Source: Bin5 sp965218625
GTDB taxonomy: Bacteria; Chloroflexota; Anaerolineae; Caldilineales; Caldilineaceae
NCBI GenBank assembly: GCA_965218625.1
Contig: CBDCLG010000020.1
Location: 186,001-250,000, forward strand
Length of the DNA: 64,000 nucleotides
Direction of reading: 5' to 3'
The notes under the pieces are model-generated. The model was not told the DNA's origin. It made no database searches and saw nothing but the letters and a program-made list of their open reading frames with translations. Positions within the stretch are counted from its first letter, which is position 1. Every line of letters begins with the position of its first letter. Both the position numbers and the translations under genes were made by a program. Positions 37,422 through 46,439 of the stretch are shown piece after piece.

Positions 37422-38498
37422 TCAGAGCAGCAATGCTCCTGGTATGATCGCCACCTTCAGATCGATGCACTCGCGGCCGAAGCCACCGTCGGGACGCTCT
37501 TGCGAGGACATATAGGTCACGATCGCCTCTCCGCTGCGCAGGAATGTACAGTCCAAGTTCGTGTACTCGTAGCCGGTCTCGTTCTCGATATCGAAGAGAT
37601 AGTGCCAGCGGTGGCCGCCATCGTGGGAGACAGCCACCGAAAGGGGCGTACGTACACCCAGATGATGGTGCCGCGGGTTATATTGGCTGTTGTTCCAGAG
37701 CAAGACGGCGCGGTTCGTAGCGGGGATCCGGCGGATGCAGGTGCAAGACTCCGGCGCGCGCAATCCAGTCGTCTGTGCCATAGACCATGTTTCGCCCGCG
37801 TCGTTGGATCTCGCCAGAAACACGCTGCCCAACTGAGTGCGCAGTGACATGACCAACTCGCCGCTCGCCAGTTCGGCGACCGATGGCTCGCTGGCGCCGA
37901 CCAATGGCAGGAACACATCACCGCGTGATTGACGCCATGTCCGCCCGTTGTCATCGCTGAGGTAGGCGGCAGCCCGCTCCATCTGCGTCCAGCGATACAG
38001 CCCTCCCTCTGCCATCCAGCAGAAGGGCAGAAGCAAGCTGCCGCTGGACAGGCGCACCAGAGACGATGCACCCCCCTGCAGGCGGCAGACATGGAACTCG
38101 GCGCCGCTCCAGATCGGTTGTGGCACAGAAAAAGTCTCGCCTTCGTCGATCGAACGGCATAGCATCATGGAGCTACTGGTCACCGAATGCATGCGCAGAT
38201 ACCCCAAGAGCAACTCGCCGGGAATCTGGCACAGAAATGGGGACATCACATTCAGGTCACCCGGCTCGATGTCTGCTCTCAGGGTCTCTTCACCCCAACT
38301 GCGACCACCGTCCGGCGAGACCTGGGTATAGATGCGGGCAGACCCGAAATCGTTACCCGCCTCCGGACCGGCGCTGTAGCTGTGGTAGGTGACCAACAGG
38401 CTGCCATCAGACCGCTCGACCACCGAGGCTGTATCGCTGCGTGGACGTTCCGCCCTGCCCTTGACAATGGTGCTGTAACTGATTGCGGTGGGGATCAT
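37422..38498 (-). CDS. BNR-repeat sialidase-like beta-propeller protein
   Basis: About 358 residues from the ATG at 38498; longer frames overlap the GH127-like gene and look like its shadow. A six-bladed propeller is marked by Asp-box motifs SPDGGRSWGEE, SIDEGETFSVP, SDDNGRTWRQS, SNDAGETWSMA and SHDGGHRWHYL. This is the architecture of sialidases and of many uncharacterised exo-glycosidase-like proteins. The N-terminal arginine triad of true sialidases cannot be confirmed, and no signal peptide is seen, so the activity is open. It starts 26 nt after the GH127-like gene and is probably cotranscribed. Confidence 0.8.
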   Translation of the reverse strand: MIPTAISYSTIVKGRAERPRSDTASVVERSDGSLLVTYHSYSAGPEAGNDFGSARIYTQVSPDGGRSWGEETLRADIEPGDLNVMSPFLCQIPGELLLGYLRMHSVTSSSMMLCRSIDEGETFSVPQPIWSGAEFHVCRLQGGASSLVRLSSGSLLLPFCWMAEGGLYRWTQMERAAAYLSDDNGRTWRQSRGDVFLPLVGASEPSVAELASGELVMSLRTQLGSVFLARSNDAGETWSMAQTTGLRAPESCTCIRRIPATNRAVLLWNNSQYNPRHHHLGVRTPLSVAVSHDGGHRWHYLFDIENETGYEYTNLDCTFLRSGEAIVTYMSSQERPDGGFGRECIDLKVAIIPGALLL

Positions 38499-38524
38499 CG
38501 ACGCTTCTCTGCCGAGGTCTGCGA

Positions 38525-40429
38525 TCACGTTGCGGGTATCCAGGCTTCGAACTCCTGCGCTGGCGGCAGTTGGGGATCGGGGACCCAAGGCTTCAGGGGT
38601 GAGAGCAACAACGGCTCCGGCGTAATCCCGACCACCGTGTTCCCCAGCCAATCGACGATGTACGGCGCATGGCTGATGTCGACCCACTGCCGGAACCGCA
38701 GCAGCGGATAGGTCACCGTCAGCTCCTCCCCTGCTGTAGCAGCGGCGAAGCGCAGGTAGTCGCCTCGCCACTCAGGCTCAACTGCCCGACTTGCGCGATA
38801 GGTACGCGCCTCTGCCCTGGGCGCCCATGCCGGGGGTCGCACATACACGTCGCCGGGTATTTTCGCCACCACGGTCACCCGCCCTTCCTCGGGCAGAAAG
38901 GAGACCACCCTGGCCTCAGGCGCATCCCGGTTGAGCGACATGTTGACGTAGATCCCATCGGCCTCCCGTCTGACGATGTTCTGCCAGGCCTGATGCAGCG
39001 CGCGCGGGCCTTCTCCCTGACAGCAGCCGACAATGCTGATATGCGGTCCGCGAAACAGGCGGAAATGGTCCAAGACCAAGTCATTGGGCGAAGGGTTAGC
39101 GAAACCTCCTTCCAGATCCTTAAGCCTGCGCAGCCCATCTTCGGCGTGGTCCGATTGCCCCTGCTGCTGGCGCAGGAAGCGGTACAAGGCCTCAAATGCC
39201 GGCGTAATGAAGAACTGCGCCCCCCGCAGGTAGTTGCGCACCGTTCGCTCCACATCGTCCCAGTAGCCGACGTAGCCGGCCCGCGCCAGCCAGGCCGCCA
39301 TGTCCAGGCGATCGGCGATGCAGCAAGTTTCGGCGTAGTGGATGCGGTGCGCCAAGTCAGCGTCGGGACTGTCCAACTGATAGGAGCGGACGCGGGTCAA
39401 CTCAGGCACCCAGCCGTAGTCGGAACCCTGGCAAACAATAAAGTCCAACACGCGTTTGGCCCACTCGCTGGCGCGTGGGTCGCGAGTCAGCGCGCCCAGG
39501 TAGGCAACGCCGCGCGCCGCGTGCAGATGCAGGTGGACATGATCACAGAAGCTGCCGTCCGGCCCGAAACCCAAATGTCCGACGTTGGGTTGCAACCCGT
39601 CGATGAGGCCATAGGACATCGCCTGCCCGAACTCCAGCGCCTCCTCGTCCCCGGTCACTTCCCAGTAACGCAGCACGGCTGTTATCGCCTGGGACGGGTA
39701 TGCGCTCCAATACCCTTTCTTCCACTGGCCGTCCCGCCACGTCTGTATACCGCCACCTGCGTACCAGGCGCGGCCGGTGTCCCAGCTTGCCAGGCTGCGC
39801 AGTCCCTCGAACAAGCGGCGCGACAGAGCTTTGGTCTCCCCGTCACCGGTGCGGGCATGGGTCTCGACCACCCCTTCCAGCGTCTTGGCGGTTGTCCAGG
39901 TGCTGGCGGCCGGCTGCCCATCCCAATGCAAGTGACGGTTGGCCTGGGTCCAACTCAACCCGTCTTCACGCAGATAGCCCAGGATGCGACGGCGGAGGGC
40001 CCGCTCCACTTCCAAGCCGTCGCTGCGGCCTGACATTTCGCGCATGAAGATGAAGCACTTGTCCATGCGCGCGTCTGTGTCGCCGGACGCGGTCCGGTCG
40101 TGGGTGTCGAACACAGGCGGATAGCCCAGCGGGTCCTGGCAAAAACGACACTCATAGTCCATATGTGGTTTGGGGTTATGGATAAGATAGTTCAGGTTCC
40201 AGTGTGCCATCTCCTCCAGGCTCAGGTCGGGCGAAGGGCGCGCGTCTGCCAGCGGCTCGATCTGTTCCGGCCTGCTCCGCTGCAAGACCTGTATGTCGGC
40301 GATGTCCCCGCCAAATCCGGCAGGGCGAATCCTGCCGGTCTCGGTATGTTGACGTTGCCATGCCTCGAATGAGACGCTTCCGACTGCCACCCAAGGGTCG
40401 TTGTCTCCCGATTGCTGTGAATCTGACAT
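38525..40429 (-). CDS. GH127-like glycoside hydrolase, second copy
   Basis: About 634 residues from the ATG at 40429, with AGGA 7 nt upstream. The (alpha/alpha)6 barrel carries the GH127-type cysteine/zinc pattern: Glu-x-Cys in HYAETCCIADRLDMA near 385 and a Cys-Cys pair in SIVGCCQGEGPR near 465. C-terminal beta segments (VYVRPPAWAPRAEARTY) follow. It is only distantly related to the copy at 13322-15187. It probably acts in the cytoplasm on an imported glycoside. It lies downstream of a peptide-type importer and upstream of the sialidase-like gene. Confidence 0.65.
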   Translation of the reverse strand: MSDSQQSGDNDPWVAVGSVSFEAWQRQHTETGRIRPAGFGGDIADIQVLQRSRPEQIEPLADARPSPDLSLEEMAHWNLNYLIHNPKPHMDYECRFCQDPLGYPPVFDTHDRTASGDTDARMDKCFIFMREMSGRSDGLEVERALRRRILGYLREDGLSWTQANRHLHWDGQPAASTWTTAKTLEGVVETHARTGDGETKALSRRLFEGLRSLASWDTGRAWYAGGGIQTWRDGQWKKGYWSAYPSQAITAVLRYWEVTGDEEALEFGQAMSYGLIDGLQPNVGHLGFGPDGSFCDHVHLHLHAARGVAYLGALTRDPRASEWAKRVLDFIVCQGSDYGWVPELTRVRSYQLDSPDADLAHRIHYAETCCIADRLDMAAWLARAGYVGYWDDVERTVRNYLRGAQFFITPAFEALYRFLRQQQGQSDHAEDGLRRLKDLEGGFANPSPNDLVLDHFRLFRGPHISIVGCCQGEGPRALHQAWQNIVRREADGIYVNMSLNRDAPEARVVSFLPEEGRVTVVAKIPGDVYVRPPAWAPRAEARTYRASRAVEPEWRGDYLRFAAATAGEELTVTYPLLRFRQWVDISHAPYIVDWLGNTVVGITPEPLLLSPLKPWVPDPQLPPAQEFEAWIPAT

Positions 40430-40835
40430 AGAGAATCCTGGTTTTCCAAACAGTATCACGAGTCTGAAAACCGCTTGGAGAACCTTCCTCCTTTCTCCGA
40501 TTCCGGGGTGTATACCAAGGTACTAAGACGCGAAGAGAAATGACACGGGGGAACGCTTCAAACCTACCCCTTGATTGGCTCCAAACCGGTAGAGGTCGTT
40601 CACTCAGCGCGTCGGCCAATTGAATGATCAGGGAGACACAGCCCACTCCCCTATCGGACGGTGCAACCATTCGCGAAACCTGCGAGGTTGCACCGTCCGA
40701 ACTTGCCCTATGCGCCGGGCGCGTCTGACGCAGATGGAGCTTCTTGATACGACCCGGTCAACCTGTTCGGGGCCCAAAGGCTTGCGAAGTCTGGGTTGTC
40801 GGAATCCCGACAGGTTCTCTGCTCAGAAGCCTGGC
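40430..40835. other. Intergenic region, about 400 nt
   Basis: Between the binding-protein stop and the GH127-like start on the minus strand. It carries the 15-bp palindrome at 40654-40700 and a small TGTCGG/CCGACA stem near 40800. No gene is apparent. Confidence 0.5.
40654..40700. terminator. Perfect 15-bp inverted repeat
   Basis: TCGGACGGTGCAACC at 40654-40668 and GGTTGCACCGTCCGA at 40686-40700 are exact complements around a 17-nt loop. It lies about 135 nt past the binding-protein stop. The loop region reads GCGAAACCTGCGA on the plus strand, close to GCGAACCTGAA in the palindrome at 37229-37278, so the two may be one repeat family. Confidence 0.55.
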
Positions 40836-42476
40836 CTATTCCAGCCGCCACAAGTGCGACGCATCGTAGGCTCCGCTGCCGTTCCATATGAAATCGTGCG
40901 CCCTCGTCGAGACCGGCGCTTCGAAGATCCAGCGCCAGATAGGGATGGTGGCCACTTCGTTCATCAGCAGCAATTCCAATGCTTGAAAGGCTTCTGCCCG
41001 TTTCTGCGGATCCGTAGTCGCAGCGGCCGCGTCGATCAGCTTATCCGCCTCGGGATTGGCGAAGTTGGTCCAGTTGGCGCCAGCCTGGCCCTTTCCCATC
41101 TCACGGGAGTCGAAGTAGCGCGCCGCGCCGGATGGGCTGGCATAGTTGACCCCGCCTCCGCGGACGTGGTAATTCCCCGAGAACAGGTCCTCGTCGAAGG
41201 CCGCGCCCTGCTTGATGTCCCACCTGACTTCAATGCCCACTTCTTTCAGATTGGCCTGGAGAAGGACCGATGTATCCTCCTGGCCTGTGCCCCCAGTCAA
41301 GATTGGCAACTCGAAGCCGTTGGGCAGCCCGGCCTCGGCAAGCAGCGATTTTGCCTTTTCGATGTCGCGAGGGTGGTAGCTTGTGAGACCTTCCGGCTTC
41401 GGGACCCAGGCGTAGTCCCAGTGGCGGTCGCCAGAGAACGGGAAACCCACAAGTTTGGCATAGGCCTCTCTGTCTATGGCCCACATGAGCGCCTGGCGCA
41501 CCTTGACGTCGTTCAACGGCTCCTGGGCGTGGTTCACCTGGAGGCCGCCGGTGCCAGGCCAGCTCTGGCGAACCATATTGAACTTGTCGGGCTGCTCTCG
41601 GAACTGCGGGAGGAGTTTGGGCGGCACCCGCCCTGCAAACTCGAACTCGCCGTTGAGCATCGCCACTCCGGCCGCTTCTGCATCCTCCAGGACATCATGG
41701 ACGATACGGTCGATGTAGGGCCGTCCAAGGAAGTGATCCGGGTTTGCCTCGAACACGGCCCGCTGTGCGCGGTCGAACTCGACCACGCGGAAAGGCCCGC
41801 AGCCGATCATCTTGTCGGCCTTGGTCGCGTAGTCGGATGTCTTCCAATCCTTGGGAGGGATGTCGGCAAGGATGTGCTTGGGCACGATCCACCACCACCA
41901 GCCGACGTCAACGATGAAATCGGGGCTGACATTGTTGAACTTCAAGCGCATCTTCTTGTCATTGAGGAGTTCGATACCCGAGATCTTGTCTGCCCCACCC
42001 TCACGGAACTCCTTGGCGCCCTGAATCTCTCTCTCCCAGATGCTGCCCAGAAAAGAAGGGGAACCAGGCGCGGTCTGCGAGACGATAGTGAACTCGATGT
42101 CTTCGCTGGTGACCGGCTGGCCATCGTGCCACATGGCCTTGGAATGAACCTCCAACTCCAGGGTCGTGTCATCCGCCCACGCCGAAGAGCAGAGATAGTC
42201 AACGGGTTCGAACACGTTCGAACGGTTGACCGGCGTGGCCAGATACCTGGCGGCGAAATCCATCCTGGCTGAACCGATCATATTGAGCGGGTCCATGTCC
42301 ATAGGGACAGCGTGGTGGCGCCAGCGGAAGGTGCCGCCCTGCTTGATCTGCACTGCCGGGGCCCCCACTTCCGTCGCCTGCGGCGCCGCGGGCGCGATGC
42401 ATCCCGCCGCCAAGGCGCCGATTCCTGCTGCGCCTGCTGCCTTCAAAAACTGACGTCGGTCGATTTGCTTAAGCAT
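40836..42476 (-). CDS. Peptide/opine-type ABC transporter solute-binding protein (family 5)
   Basis: 546 residues. The leader DRRQFLKAAGAAGIGALAAGC combines a twin-arginine motif with a lipobox. The mature part matches the DppA/OppA-like SBP family 5 (FRWRHHAVPMDMDPLNMIG, HDGQPVTSEDIEFT, RQALMWAIDREAYAKLVGF). AAGGAGGC is 9 nt before the ATG. It is the third gene of a DppB-DppC-binding protein operon. Despite the family name, many members carry glycosides or oligosaccharides, and the GH127- and sialidase-like genes downstream favour a sugar-containing cargo here. Confidence 0.9.
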   Translation of the reverse strand: MLKQIDRRQFLKAAGAAGIGALAAGCIAPAAPQATEVGAPAVQIKQGGTFRWRHHAVPMDMDPLNMIGSARMDFAARYLATPVNRSNVFEPVDYLCSSAWADDTTLELEVHSKAMWHDGQPVTSEDIEFTIVSQTAPGSPSFLGSIWEREIQGAKEFREGGADKISGIELLNDKKMRLKFNNVSPDFIVDVGWWWWIVPKHILADIPPKDWKTSDYATKADKMIGCGPFRVVEFDRAQRAVFEANPDHFLGRPYIDRIVHDVLEDAEAAGVAMLNGEFEFAGRVPPKLLPQFREQPDKFNMVRQSWPGTGGLQVNHAQEPLNDVKVRQALMWAIDREAYAKLVGFPFSGDRHWDYAWVPKPEGLTSYHPRDIEKAKSLLAEAGLPNGFELPILTGGTGQEDTSVLLQANLKEVGIEVRWDIKQGAAFDEDLFSGNYHVRGGGVNYASPSGAARYFDSREMGKGQAGANWTNFANPEADKLIDAAAATTDPQKRAEAFQALELLLMNEVATIPIWRWIFEAPVSTRAHDFIWNGSGAYDASHLWRLE

Positions 42477-42621
42477 TTGAGACGCCTCCTTTTAAGCCGT
42501 CAAACTACCACTTGTGACCGCACTTTCACTCCGACAGACATTCCTGTTGGCGTGCGACATGACCACAACCGGTTCCCTTGGTATCCTCACCTCCTTTTAT
42601 TGGGAACCGCTTCAGGTTTAA

Positions 42622-43542
42622 TCATCCGAGGATGGCCCTTGGATCGATCGCGTCGCGCAGCGCGTCCCCCAGGAAGTTCACGGACAACACAACAAGAGAA
42701 ATCGTAAGCCCTGGTACCAGCCATTGCCAGGGGCGGTCGATCAAAATGATCAATTGCCGCGCGACGGAGAGCATTGTTCCCCAGCTGGACGTTGGAGGTT
42801 GTACGCCCAGGCCGAGGAAGCTGAGCCCGGCCTCCGACAGGATTGCGCCGGCAACACTGAAGGTAGCGCCCACAATGAGAAACGGGATCACGCCGGGCAG
42901 GATATGCCGAAAAACGATGCGTGAGTCCTGCGCCCCTACCGTCCTGGCCGCCAACACGTAGTCCAAATTGCGCAGGGCCAGGAACTGACCGCGAACGATG
43001 CGAAACATGCCGGTCCATCCGAAGAGACCGATAACAAACATTACATTGAAGATACTTGGCCCGATCATGGCAACGATGGTGATGATGAACAAAAAGGTGG
43101 GAAAGCTGCTAACCGTCTCCTGGAAGCGGCTTAGCGTCACGTCAAGCCACCCCTGCCAATACCCGGCGGCGGAGCCGAGCAGGGTAGCAATCCCGATAGA
43201 GACTGATGTGGCCACCAGTCCGACGGACATCGAGACGCGGCTGCCGTAAATCAACAAGCTCAGGAGATCGCGTCCCGTGGCGTCTGTGCCCAGCAGGTGG
43301 CTCAGGCTTGGAGGAGAGTCTGCCACCTGCATGTCCACCTTGTAGGGATCGTACGGGCTGATGACCGGCGCGAGCAAAGCGACCAGCGCCATCATACCGA
43401 TGACATATAAGCCCACAACGCCCAATTTGTGCCTCCTGAACTGCATCCAGATAAGGGTTGTGGCACTGCGAGGTTTTTCTACCTCGATTTGGATTGAGGT
43501 TCCGCCACCGTTGGATGCACGTCCTGCCTCTATCGCTGGCAT
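42622..43542 (-). CDS. Peptide/opine-type ABC transporter permease, DppC-type
   Basis: About 306 residues from the ATG at 43542; the frame continues to a TTG at 43575 without better initiation signals. It has the DppC features: LLGTDATGRDLLSLLIYGSR after the first helix, an EAA-like loop LAARTVGAQDSRIVFRHILP, and FLGLGVQPPTSSWGTMLS. The C-terminus ends NFLGDALRDAIDPRAILG, as usual for the family. It pairs with the DppB-type permease encoded upstream. Confidence 0.92.
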   Translation of the reverse strand: MPAIEAGRASNGGGTSIQIEVEKPRSATTLIWMQFRRHKLGVVGLYVIGMMALVALLAPVISPYDPYKVDMQVADSPPSLSHLLGTDATGRDLLSLLIYGSRVSMSVGLVATSVSIGIATLLGSAAGYWQGWLDVTLSRFQETVSSFPTFLFIITIVAMIGPSIFNVMFVIGLFGWTGMFRIVRGQFLALRNLDYVLAARTVGAQDSRIVFRHILPGVIPFLIVGATFSVAGAILSEAGLSFLGLGVQPPTSSWGTMLSVARQLIILIDRPWQWLVPGLTISLVVLSVNFLGDALRDAIDPRAILG

Positions 43543-43663
43543 GTCAACGTCTCTCGTTCCCCGACTCTGCGTCAAAAGGTGTCGGCGCGACAGAATGAGG
43601 AGGGGTCATGCGACCTGGCTGGTGTTGACACGACATCACCGGTGTCATCGAGCGACGGTCAAC

Positions 43664-44641
43664 TCACTCAGTCCCGACGCGCGGGTCCACATACGCGTAG
43701 GCAATGTCTGCCAGCAGATTTGCGACCATGATCAAGACAGCGCTCAATAGGGTTGAGCCCATCAGCAGATTGTAGTCAAGCGTCATCACTGCCCTGTAGC
43801 TCAACCATCCGATCCCCTGCCAACCGAACAGCACTTCGACGAAGAACGAACCACCGAAAAGTCCAGGCAAGGTGAGTCCGATCAGCGTCACGATTGGGAT
43901 AAGAACATTGGGAAAGGCATGCCGCATGACGACCGCACGCTCCACTAGCCCTTTGGCTCGGGCAACATTGACATAGTCCTGCCTTATGACTTCAAGCATG
44001 GCAGTGCGGGAATAGCGCAGCCAACTGGCGGTCTGCTCCGTCGCCAGCACCAGAGCGGGCAAGGCAAGATGCCACAGCCTGTCGAGAATAGGATGCATCG
44101 TCGGGACGGGACTGGTCACGCCATAGGTGGGGAAGAGCCCAAGTCGATAAGCAAGGAAAAATATCGCAAGCAACGCCCAGAAATAGGTCGGAATCGAGAA
44201 GCCGATGAACGACAGAAAGGTGAGGAAGTAATCGAGCAGAGAGTATTGCTTCAGTGCGGAAAGCAGGCCCAGTGCCACACCGACGACCATGGCCAGGATG
44301 ATCGAGGTGGCCATGAGCTGGATACTACGGGAGATGTGCTCCACAAGCACCTTGGCAACCGACTCGGACGTGTAGAAGGACTTTCCAAAGTTGCCTTGCA
44401 GGACCTCCGAAAGCCACAAGAGATAGCGGATCGGCAAAGGACGATGCAGTCCAAGCTCCTCCCGAAGCTCTTGCTGCACTTCCTCACTCATGGTTACTTG
44501 CATCTCCCCCAGGACCTCAGTATGGAGCATCACCGAGATGGGGTCGCCAGGCGCGCTGTTAAAGACTACGAAGTTGATGATAGTTATCCCGACCAGAACG
44601 GGTAAAGCGACAAGCAGGCGTCTTACAAGGTAGTGGCCCAT
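43664..44641 (-). CDS. Peptide/opine-type ABC transporter permease, DppB-type
   Basis: 325 residues. DppB hallmarks are FNSAPGDPISVML after the first helix, LREELGLHRPLPIRYLLWL, the cytoplasmic loop MLEVIRQDYVNVARAKGL and LFGWQGIGWLSYRAVMTLDY. Only a weak GGTGG precedes the ATG. The gene begins immediately beside a truncated IS982-type transposase, so its native promoter region may have been replaced. It is the first gene of its operon and no ATPase gene accompanies it. Confidence 0.92.
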   Translation of the reverse strand: MGHYLVRRLLVALPVLVGITIINFVVFNSAPGDPISVMLHTEVLGEMQVTMSEEVQQELREELGLHRPLPIRYLLWLSEVLQGNFGKSFYTSESVAKVLVEHISRSIQLMATSIILAMVVGVALGLLSALKQYSLLDYFLTFLSFIGFSIPTYFWALLAIFFLAYRLGLFPTYGVTSPVPTMHPILDRLWHLALPALVLATEQTASWLRYSRTAMLEVIRQDYVNVARAKGLVERAVVMRHAFPNVLIPIVTLIGLTLPGLFGGSFFVEVLFGWQGIGWLSYRAVMTLDYNLLMGSTLLSAVLIMVANLLADIAYAYVDPRVGTE

Positions 44642-44697
44642 GAGTTATCCACCCCTCTGAAGGACACCTCCCATTGTGGCAACCAATGCACTATCAT

Positions 44698-45217
44698 TTT
44701 TCGGTCGTGGTCACAAAGTATGGGATGGTTCTATGGCTTCAAGCTCCATCTGATTGTCAATGACCAGGGTGAATTGCTGGCGGTTCAACTCACGCCCGGC
44801 AACATAGATGACCGCATACCGGTCCCACAGATGACCAAAAGGCTGTGGGGCAAGCTGGTCGGCGACCGCGGCTATCTCTCCCAAGCTCTCTTTGAACAAC
44901 TCTTCGCACGCGGACTGCAATTGATTACGCCCATCCGCAAAAACATGCAGAATCGACTCGTCGTTCTCGAAGACAAACTGCTCACGCGTAAGCGCTTCGT
45001 CATCGGGACCATCGTTGACCAGCTCAAGAATATCCCGCAGATTGAACACACCCGTCATCGCAGCACGACCAACTTCATCGTCAATCTCATCGCCGGTCTG
45101 ATTGCCTACACTTGGCAAGCCAAGAAGCCATCTCTCCTTCTCTCTGAAGATGATATGGCTCTCTTACCGGCAGCATACCATTCTGATTCTGACATGTCAA
45201 ACATCACAAAAATATAA
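44698..45217 (+). pseudogene. IS982-family transposase, 5'-truncated
   Basis: From about the motif SMGWFYGFKLHLIVND onward the product matches the C-terminal half of IS982-type DDE transposases (QLTPGNIDDRIPVPQM, LVGDRGYLSQALFEQL, QIEHTRHRSTTNFIVN, AGLIAYTWQAKKPSL). The acidic residues in GNIDDR and GDRGY are kept, but roughly the first half of the protein is missing. The frame continues upstream to 44633 without similarity. The fragment ends near 45217 with a sequence repeated at 37180-37212. It is not expected to be active. Confidence 0.8.
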
Positions 45218-45285
45218 CCTATTGCTGGGGAAAGCCGCTGCCACCCCGATCAACGGATAGAGCGCCAGGCCGGCGGGCCGGCGCA

Positions 45286-46359
45286 CTAAGGCCGATAGGC
45301 CCTGATCATCTCGATCAGCAGAGCGATCTGCGCACGGCCCTCCACAGCCGGCGTATGCGGCGTCTCTCCGTTGACGATACAGTCGTGGAAGTGTATCAAC
45401 TCCAGCTTGAACGCCTCCTCGTAGGAAGCGGTCGTGCGCGAGGCGCGATAGCCGCCGTCGACCATCTCCCACTCCTCCACCACTGTGGCCGCGTTCTTCA
45501 GAAACGGGCTGGGGAAGACGATCGAAACGATGCTGTCCGGCGCGTAGACGGTCATGGACTCGTCGAAGACGCGCATGCCCCTGACAAGCGCGGTGTCGAG
45601 CACGCAGCGTAAGTTGTCCGGGTAGGCCAGGATGGAGGCATAGGCCGCGCCTCCGTCCCAGATTTCGGTGGATACGACACGCTCCGGCAGCCCGAACGCG
45701 CCATCCAGAATGTAAATGTCGTGAATCGAAAGACCCAGCATCAGGCCGTAGGCGCGCAGGACCGCTTCCGGCTGAGCGCCAACCGCGCGTTGCAGGCTCT
45801 CCTGGTGAGACCGCTGCATCCTGCCCTTTGCGGCCGCGTCAACGTCATCAACGCGCACAATGTCATAGTGCTCAAGGAACAGCTCGTTGGGGCCGGCCAC
45901 ATCATGCAGACGGATCAGGTGGGGGGCTTGCATCTGCCGGATGCGATGGCGGCCGGCCACGTAGCCGGGGTCGTAGCGTTTGTGATGACCGAGCATGGCA
46001 ACGCGGCCGCTCTGCGCCTGCGCCTCGAGCAGCTCGTCGGCCTCATCCAGGTTGTTGCACATCGGTTTCTCGATGAAGACGTGCTTGCCCGCCCGCAGCG
46101 CATCGGTCGCCGGTTGCGCATGGTCGCGCGTCAGCACCATCACGGCATCCAAGTCGGCGCGTTCGAGCATCTCGCGGTAATCGCTGGTTGTAAACCCGAT
46201 GCCGCAGCGCGCGGCGACAGCCTGCACGGTGCCGGGCGAAAGATCGCACAGCGCCACAACCTCGAACAGGTCCGGCAACTCGAGCAGATGCGGCAGGTGC
46301 ATCACCTGCGCGATCATACCGGCGCCGATCAGCCCAATTCCGACCCGTTTGGCGCCCAC
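45286..46359 (-). CDS. Gfo/Idh/MocA family NAD(P)-dependent oxidoreductase
   Basis: 357 residues with a GTG start behind AAAGGAGTGAAGCC. The N-terminal Rossmann motif GLIGAGMIAQVMHLP is followed by EVVALCDLSP, and the family motif HVFIEKPMCNN carries the catalytic EKP lysine. AMLGHHKRYDPGYV and LSIHDIYILDG follow in the substrate domain. Members oxidise or reduce sugars, inositols or related cyclic polyols. It is the last gene of the block with the P450, a peptide-type importer and a PhyH protein, 80 nt after the PhyH gene. Confidence 0.9.
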   Translation of the reverse strand: MGAKRVGIGLIGAGMIAQVMHLPHLLELPDLFEVVALCDLSPGTVQAVAARCGIGFTTSDYREMLERADLDAVMVLTRDHAQPATDALRAGKHVFIEKPMCNNLDEADELLEAQAQSGRVAMLGHHKRYDPGYVAGRHRIRQMQAPHLIRLHDVAGPNELFLEHYDIVRVDDVDAAAKGRMQRSHQESLQRAVGAQPEAVLRAYGLMLGLSIHDIYILDGAFGLPERVVSTEIWDGGAAYASILAYPDNLRCVLDTALVRGMRVFDESMTVYAPDSIVSIVFPSPFLKNAATVVEEWEMVDGGYRASRTTASYEEAFKLELIHFHDCIVNGETPHTPAVEGRAQIALLIEMIRAYRP

Positions 46360-46439
46360 GGCTTCACTCCTTTTCGTGGGAAGTCTACGCCATCACTGAA
46401 TCCAGTCGTCTGATTGGAACGCGGCAGAAACGGTTGGCG

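Noticed and set aside
37422..38498. Calling the BNR protein a true sialidase
   Set aside because: Asp-boxes are clear, but I could not identify the arginine triad and catalytic Tyr/Glu pair with confidence, and Asp-boxes occur in many other propellers.
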